Of a stretch of DNA of 64,000 nt, positions 60,258-64,000 are shown one piece after another (the stretch's first letter is position 1; each line of letters starts with the position of its first letter). The position numbers and the translations under genes were made by a program. Origin of the DNA: RUG100 sp050953425 (lineage in GTDB: Bacteria; Bacillota; Clostridia; Peptostreptococcales; Anaerovoracaceae); assembly GCA_050953425.1 (NCBI GenBank), contig JBMNMQ010000006.1, positions 62,001 to 126,000 of the forward strand, written 5' to 3'. The notes below the pieces were generated by a model, which saw only the letters and a program-made list of their open reading frames with translations, did no database searches and was not told the origin of the DNA.

Positions 60258-61418
60258 CTATACCTCGGTGTAGTTGCCGAGCAGCACGAACGGCTCCGGC
60301 TGGCGGTCGAAATCGCAGATCAGGTTTTCGATGTCGGGGCTGGCGAGGCTGGCGTCCATATCAAAGTAGAACATGAACTCAAAGTCGCTGCCGGGGATCG
60401 GCCGCGATTCCAGTTTGGTCAGGTTGACGCCGAGGGTCGAGAACTTGGCGATCGTGTGGTAGAGCGACATCGGCCGGTGCGGCAGGGAGAGCATGATCGA
60501 GAGCCGGCCGGAGCCGGGGTAGATCTCCATGTCGCGGGAGATGCAGATGAAGCGCGTGTAGTTGTTGTCGCTGATCTCGATGGCGTCCTTGAGGATCTCC
60601 AGTCCGTAGAGCTCTGCACAGTCGGCCGAGGAAATCGCGGCGATGTCGGCGCGGTCGCTGTCGGCGACCAGGCGGGCCGCTTCGGCGGTGTTGCTGCAGG
60701 ACGTCAGCCGCACATTGTCGAGGCTCTGCAGAAAGCTGCTGCACTGACCCAGCGCCTGCTCGTGCGAGACCACCTCACGGATCGCCGACAGCGGCGTGCC
60801 CGGCTTGGCCAGCAGCTTGTGCGAGACGCGCAGACGGGTGCTGCGGCAGATATAGAATTTGTGCTCGCGCATCAGGTCGTAGATGCGGCTCACCGAACCG
60901 TAGGAACTGTTTTCGATCGGCAGGATGCCGTAGCGGCAGAGCCCCTTTTCGACAGCGGTGAAGACCTTGTCGAAGGAGTTGAAGTAGGAGATGCGCGGGA
61001 AGGAGAAAATCTTTTCCGCCGCTTCCTGTGAATAGGCACCGGCGATGCCCTGGCAGGCGACCGTCGCGGTCTCGGGAAAGAGCTCCGGTGTTTCGGCGCG
61101 CGCCGCGTCGATGGCTTCGCGCAGCGGGCTCGCGGCCGGTATGCTGGCGCGCTGCCATGATTTGGCGACGTCGAAGAGGGTGCTGTAGAAGAAGCGGGCA
61201 TAGCGCGCCAGTTCCGGACCGGCGGCATCGCTGATGCGGCCGAGGATCTCGGTTTCGCGCCCGCCGCTGCGGATCGGCAGACCGGCGGCCTGCTTGCAGG
61301 CGGCCACGTCGCGGACCAGATCCATGCGTTCGCGGAAGAGGACGAGGATGTCGTCGTCGACGCGGTCGATCTGCCGACGAATATCCTGCAGCTGCTTCCT
61401 GCTTTGTTCCGATGTCAT
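60258..61418 (-). CDS. pheA: bifunctional chorismate mutase/prephenate dehydratase
   Basis: A 386-residue P-protein making phenylpyruvate from chorismate. Residues 1-90 are the AroQ-type mutase (IRRQIDRVDDDILVLFRERMDLV). The dehydratase follows: GIAGAYSQEAAEKIF, PIENSSYGSVSRIYDLM, and the catalytic TRF in NNYTRFICIS. The C-terminal ACT domain has LESRPIPGSDFEFMFYFDMD; ESRP binds phenylalanine, so feedback inhibition is expected. aggagg precedes the ATG. Confidence 0.96.
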   Translation of the reverse strand: MTSEQSRKQLQDIRRQIDRVDDDILVLFRERMDLVRDVAACKQAAGLPIRSGGRETEILGRISDAAGPELARYARFFYSTLFDVAKSWQRASIPAASPLREAIDAARAETPELFPETATVACQGIAGAYSQEAAEKIFSFPRISYFNSFDKVFTAVEKGLCRYGILPIENSSYGSVSRIYDLMREHKFYICRSTRLRVSHKLLAKPGTPLSAIREVVSHEQALGQCSSFLQSLDNVRLTSCSNTAEAARLVADSDRADIAAISSADCAELYGLEILKDAIEISDNNYTRFICISRDMEIYPGSGRLSIMLSLPHRPMSLYHTIAKFSTLGVNLTKLESRPIPGSDFEFMFYFDMDASLASPDIENLICDFDRQPEPFVLLGNYTEV

Positions 61419-61535
61419 AAGATACCTCCTGAAATTCTGGTGAAACGATGATGATATGAGTGCTGTCGCTGAACGGCCGGCAGAAGCTGCTGTCGTTGAG
61501 CGATTTTGCTGTGCCGCCGCGATGCGCCCTGCCGC

Positions 61536-62597
61536 TTACGCTTCGTCGAGCAGCAGGTCGAGCAGACCGGCGGCGAGAGCGGCCTCGACGATCGGCGCGG
61601 CGCGGACGACGACGCAGGGGTCGTGGCGGCCTTCGATCACCAGCCTGGCGGGCTGCATCGTCTCCAGATCGACCGACTGCTGCGGCAGGCCGATCGACGG
61701 GGTCGGCTTGAACGCGACGCGGACCAGCAGCGGCATGCCGCTGGTGATGCCGCCGAGGATGCCGCCGTGATGGTTGGTGGTGGTGATGACGCGGCCGTCT
61801 TCGACGGCAAAGGGATCGTTGTTTTCCGAGCCGCGCAGGCAGGAAGCGGCAAAGCCGCTGCCGAATTCGACGCCTTTGACGGCGGGGATGCCGAAGAGGA
61901 TCGGTGCCAGGACGCTCTCCGCGCCGTCGTACATCGGGCCGCCCAGCCCGGCCGGCAGGCCGAGCGCCGCGGCTTCGATGACGCCGCCGACGGAATCGCC
62001 GTCGGCGCGGGCGGCCAGAATCTCTTCCTTCATTTCTTCGCCGGCTTCCGCGGACAGCACCGGCAGATCCGACCCGGCGAGCGGCGGCAGCTCCCGCATC
62101 GCCGCTTCGAAGGGCCGGTCGTAGATGTCGGTGACGGAAAAGATGTGACTGCCGATCGTGATGCCGCGCCGCTCCAGGAGCTGCAGGGCGATGCCGCCGG
62201 CAATGCACAGCGGTGCCGTCATGCGCGCGGAAAAGGGGCCGCCGCCGGCCATGTTGAGGCGGTCGCCGTATTTGACCCGGGCCGTGTAGTCGGCATGACC
62301 GGGTCGGGGAATGCGCCGCAGGGCGCGGTAATCGCCGGAGCGGCGGTCGCGGTTGCGGATCACCAGGCGCAGCGGCCGGTCACTGACCTTTTCCGGGACG
62401 TCCGGTTCGCGGCGGGCGGTGGTCAGCGGCGAACGGCCGGGGGCGCGGCGGTCGAGGAAGGCCTGCAGCTGCGCCGCGTCGATGTCCCGCTCGAAATCAA
62501 AGTCTGCCGGCAGACCCTCGAGGGTGACGCCGATCGTTTCTTCGTGCGAGCCGCCGTCGATGGTGACGCGCAGGTTTTTACCGAAGCTCGATTTCAT
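61536..62597 (-). CDS. aroC: chorismate synthase
   Basis: A 353-residue FMN-dependent enzyme converting EPSP to chorismate. SFGKNLRVTIDGGSHEETIGVTLEGLP is the family start, with the conserved GxSHG-type loop; RPGHADYTARVKYG, GGGPFSARMTAPLCIAGGIA and TNNHHGGILGGITSGMP are further signatures. The ATG at 62597 follows gggaggt and lies 20 bases inside aroA. It is followed by 117 bp before pheA, holding nothing I can support. Confidence 0.96.
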   Translation of the reverse strand: MKSSFGKNLRVTIDGGSHEETIGVTLEGLPADFDFERDIDAAQLQAFLDRRAPGRSPLTTARREPDVPEKVSDRPLRLVIRNRDRRSGDYRALRRIPRPGHADYTARVKYGDRLNMAGGGPFSARMTAPLCIAGGIALQLLERRGITIGSHIFSVTDIYDRPFEAAMRELPPLAGSDLPVLSAEAGEEMKEEILAARADGDSVGGVIEAAALGLPAGLGGPMYDGAESVLAPILFGIPAVKGVEFGSGFAASCLRGSENNDPFAVEDGRVITTTNHHGGILGGITSGMPLLVRVAFKPTPSIGLPQQSVDLETMQPARLVIEGRHDPCVVVRAAPIVEAALAAGLLDLLLDEA

Positions 62598-63885
62598 CAG
62601 CGATACCTCCCAGGCTGCGAAAATCATCGAAGAACAGCGGATAGGATTTGTTCACCGCCTCAGCGCCGCGGATCAGCACCGGCTCGTCACAGACGAGGGA
62701 AGCGATCGCTTCTGTCATGACGATGCGGTGATCATTGCAGCCGTCGACGGTACCGCCGCGCAGCCGTCTCCGTCCCCGGATCAGCAGTCCGTCGTCGGCC
62801 TCGCACAGGTCGCCGCCGAGCGCATTGAGCTCGCTGCGGGTCGCGGCCAGGCGGTCGCTCTCCTTGAGGCGCAGGCGGGCAGCACCGCCGATGCGGTGCG
62901 TACCGGGCGTGACGGCCAGCAGCAGGGCGAGAATCGGCACCAGATCGGGGATGTCGCGGGCATCGAGGGTGAAGCCGTCGGGTCCGGGGGTCAGGCAGGC
63001 GTCGGAGACGCCGGCCCTGCCGCCGAGGCGCGCTGCCAGAACGGCAATGCGGCGGTCGCCCTGCAGCGAGTGCCGCTGCAGTCCGTGCAGCCGGATGCGG
63101 GCGCCGAGGTTGCTGGCGGCAATCCAGAACGCCGCTGCCGACCAGTCGCCCTCCGGTTCGGCCGGGTCCGGCATCCTGTAGCTCTGTCTGCCGGGAATGC
63201 GGTAGACGGGGCCGGGCCCGGCGGCTTCCTCGACGTCGACGCGGATGCCGGCGCTGCGCAGCGTCGCCAGCGTCATGTCGGCGTACTGCCGCGACTGCAG
63301 CGGTGTGGTCAGCCGGATGGTGCCGCCCTCCGCGGTCAGCGGCAGGGCCAGGAGAAGACCGGTTACGTACTGTGAGCTGACGTCACCGGGCAGCGTGAAG
63401 GTGCCGCCGTGCAGTTTCCCCTCGGCGCGGCAGATCAGAGATCCCCGGCCGCGCTGCAGGCGGCAGCCGTGGGCTTCCATCTCTTCCCAGAGCGGTGAAA
63501 GAGGGCGCTGCGGCAGCTTGCCGCGGCCGGTAAAGGCGGCCCGGGAACGCAGGGCCATCGTCACCGGCAGCAGAAAGCGCAGGGTCGAACCGCTTTCGCC
63601 GCAGTCGAGATCGGGGGCCGCGCTGTCGTCTTCGCGGCCGCAGCCGGGCGCCGAACTGTCTGTGCGGTGATCGCGGCCGGACGCCGCCTGCTCCAGTTCG
63701 GTCAGCGCCGCGGCGGTGGCGCGCAGATCGGCCGAGAGCGGCTCCATGCGGGGCAGCAGCGGCTGCATGGCCGCCGTGTCGCCGGCGAGAAAGGCGGCGA
63801 TCAGCAGCCGGTGGCAGTGCGATTTGCCGGCGGGAACGTGTACTTCGCCGGTCAGTTTTGCAGCGGGTTGCAGGCGGAGGTCCAT
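62578..63885 (-). CDS. aroA: 3-phosphoshikimate 1-carboxyvinyltransferase (EPSP synthase)
   Basis: A 435-residue enzyme joining PEP to shikimate-3-phosphate. VPAGKSHCHRLLIAAFLAGD holds the active-site Lys and Arg; DCGESGSTLRFLLPV, SSQYVTGLLLALPL, LRLKESDRLAAT and DHRIVMTEAIASL are family motifs. Residues about 65-90 are a Ser/Asp/Gly/Arg-rich polar stretch (starting AASGRDHRTDSSAPG) where homologues have a beta strand pair, an oddity in an otherwise intact protein. ggag precedes ATG 63885, 4 bp after aroB. Confidence 0.95.
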   Translation of the reverse strand: MDLRLQPAAKLTGEVHVPAGKSHCHRLLIAAFLAGDTAAMQPLLPRMEPLSADLRATAAALTELEQAASGRDHRTDSSAPGCGREDDSAAPDLDCGESGSTLRFLLPVTMALRSRAAFTGRGKLPQRPLSPLWEEMEAHGCRLQRGRGSLICRAEGKLHGGTFTLPGDVSSQYVTGLLLALPLTAEGGTIRLTTPLQSRQYADMTLATLRSAGIRVDVEEAAGPGPVYRIPGRQSYRMPDPAEPEGDWSAAAFWIAASNLGARIRLHGLQRHSLQGDRRIAVLAARLGGRAGVSDACLTPGPDGFTLDARDIPDLVPILALLLAVTPGTHRIGGAARLRLKESDRLAATRSELNALGGDLCEADDGLLIRGRRRLRGGTVDGCNDHRIVMTEAIASLVCDEPVLIRGAEAVNKSYPLFFDDFRSLGGIADEIELR

Positions 63886-63889
63886 CGGC

Positions 63890-64000
63890 TTACTCCAGAC
63901 CGGCCTCGATGAATTCCTCGAGGCCGCGCACCGGAATGTCCATCAGCGCGCATTCGCCGATCTTCAGCGGAATGACGAGGTTGATGATGTCACCGCTGCG
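63890..64000 (-). CDS. aroB: 3' end of 3-dehydroquinate synthase
   Basis: The last 36 codons of a gene entering from the right edge: INLVIPLKIGECALMDIPV followed by LEEFIEAGLE and TAA. Lxxp.KiG.c.l..i....l..fi..gl is the usual AroB C-terminus, and the gene lies directly upstream of aroA, as expected in a shikimate operon. Confidence 0.75.
   Translation of the reverse strand, partial: RSGDIINLVIPLKIGECALMDIPVRGLEEFIEAGLE

Noticed and set aside
1..64000. tRNA, rRNA or prophage genes
   Set aside because: No tRNA-like T-arm context, rRNA segment or phage structural gene was recognised in the gaps.

Overview
The window reads as chromosomal DNA from a high-GC Gram-positive member of the Bacillota. 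The evidence is Shine-Dalgarno motifs of the aggagg type, the Bacillota order rpsF-ssb-rpsR-yybS-gdpP-rplI-dnaB followed by a DnaD-like gene, the divIC-rnmV-rsmA block, a lipoteichoic-acid-synthase-like enzyme, and CD1871A-family and LicD proteins. I cannot name the genus. Most genes are strongly GC-rich; about 3.58-14.4 kb is visibly AT-richer and looks horizontally acquired.

Layout. 1-3.6 kb: the 3' end of an unknown gene, a sugar-phosphate nucleotidyltransferase, a GNAT acetyltransferase and a lipoprotein. 3.6-14.4 kb: a complete type I-E CRISPR-Cas locus (cas3, cse1, cse2, cas7, cas5, cas6e, cas1 and a cas2 fused to a DEDDh exonuclease), followed by a 14-repeat array with duplicated spacers. 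14.5-16.5 kb: small flavin/redox enzymes. 16.5-23.6 kb (minus strand): an unusual cell-surface polymer cassette made of a cytidylyltransferase fused to a degenerate oxidoreductase, a short-chain dehydrogenase, a ThDP enzyme and a giant tandem LicD protein. 24.0-26.0 kb (minus): a redox triad of a TlpA-like thioredoxin lipoprotein, a 59-aa CD1871A protein and a membrane polyferredoxin, with an oxidoreductase remnant downstream. 26.4-29.5 kb: a GntR/ABC transporter operon. 30-36.5 kb: a tiny membrane protein with an AraC regulator, an amino-acid permease with an amidohydrolase, and a ClC channel. 36.6-44.6 kb: an IS30-type remnant, then the ribosomal/replication block. 44.7-48.5 kb (minus): an acyl-ACP thioesterase and a secreted protein with two C39-like peptidase domains. 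48.8-54.0 kb: a two-component system with an ABC exporter of the antimicrobial-peptide type. 54.1-58.2 kb: divIC, rnmV, rsmA and an LtaS-like enzyme. 58.5-64 kb: a GNAT enzyme, then a minus-strand aromatic amino acid operon (aroB-aroA-aroC-pheA-aroE/aroK).

Three features stand out. The polymer cassette does not match a pathway I can name. The DnaD-like protein ends in what looks like the N-terminal domain of a DnaI/DnaC helicase loader with no AAA+ ATPase after it. GdpP lacks its usual membrane anchor and is preceded by low-complexity repeats. The intergenic regions are also unusually rich in tandem minisatellites, with at least nine arrays of different unit length.
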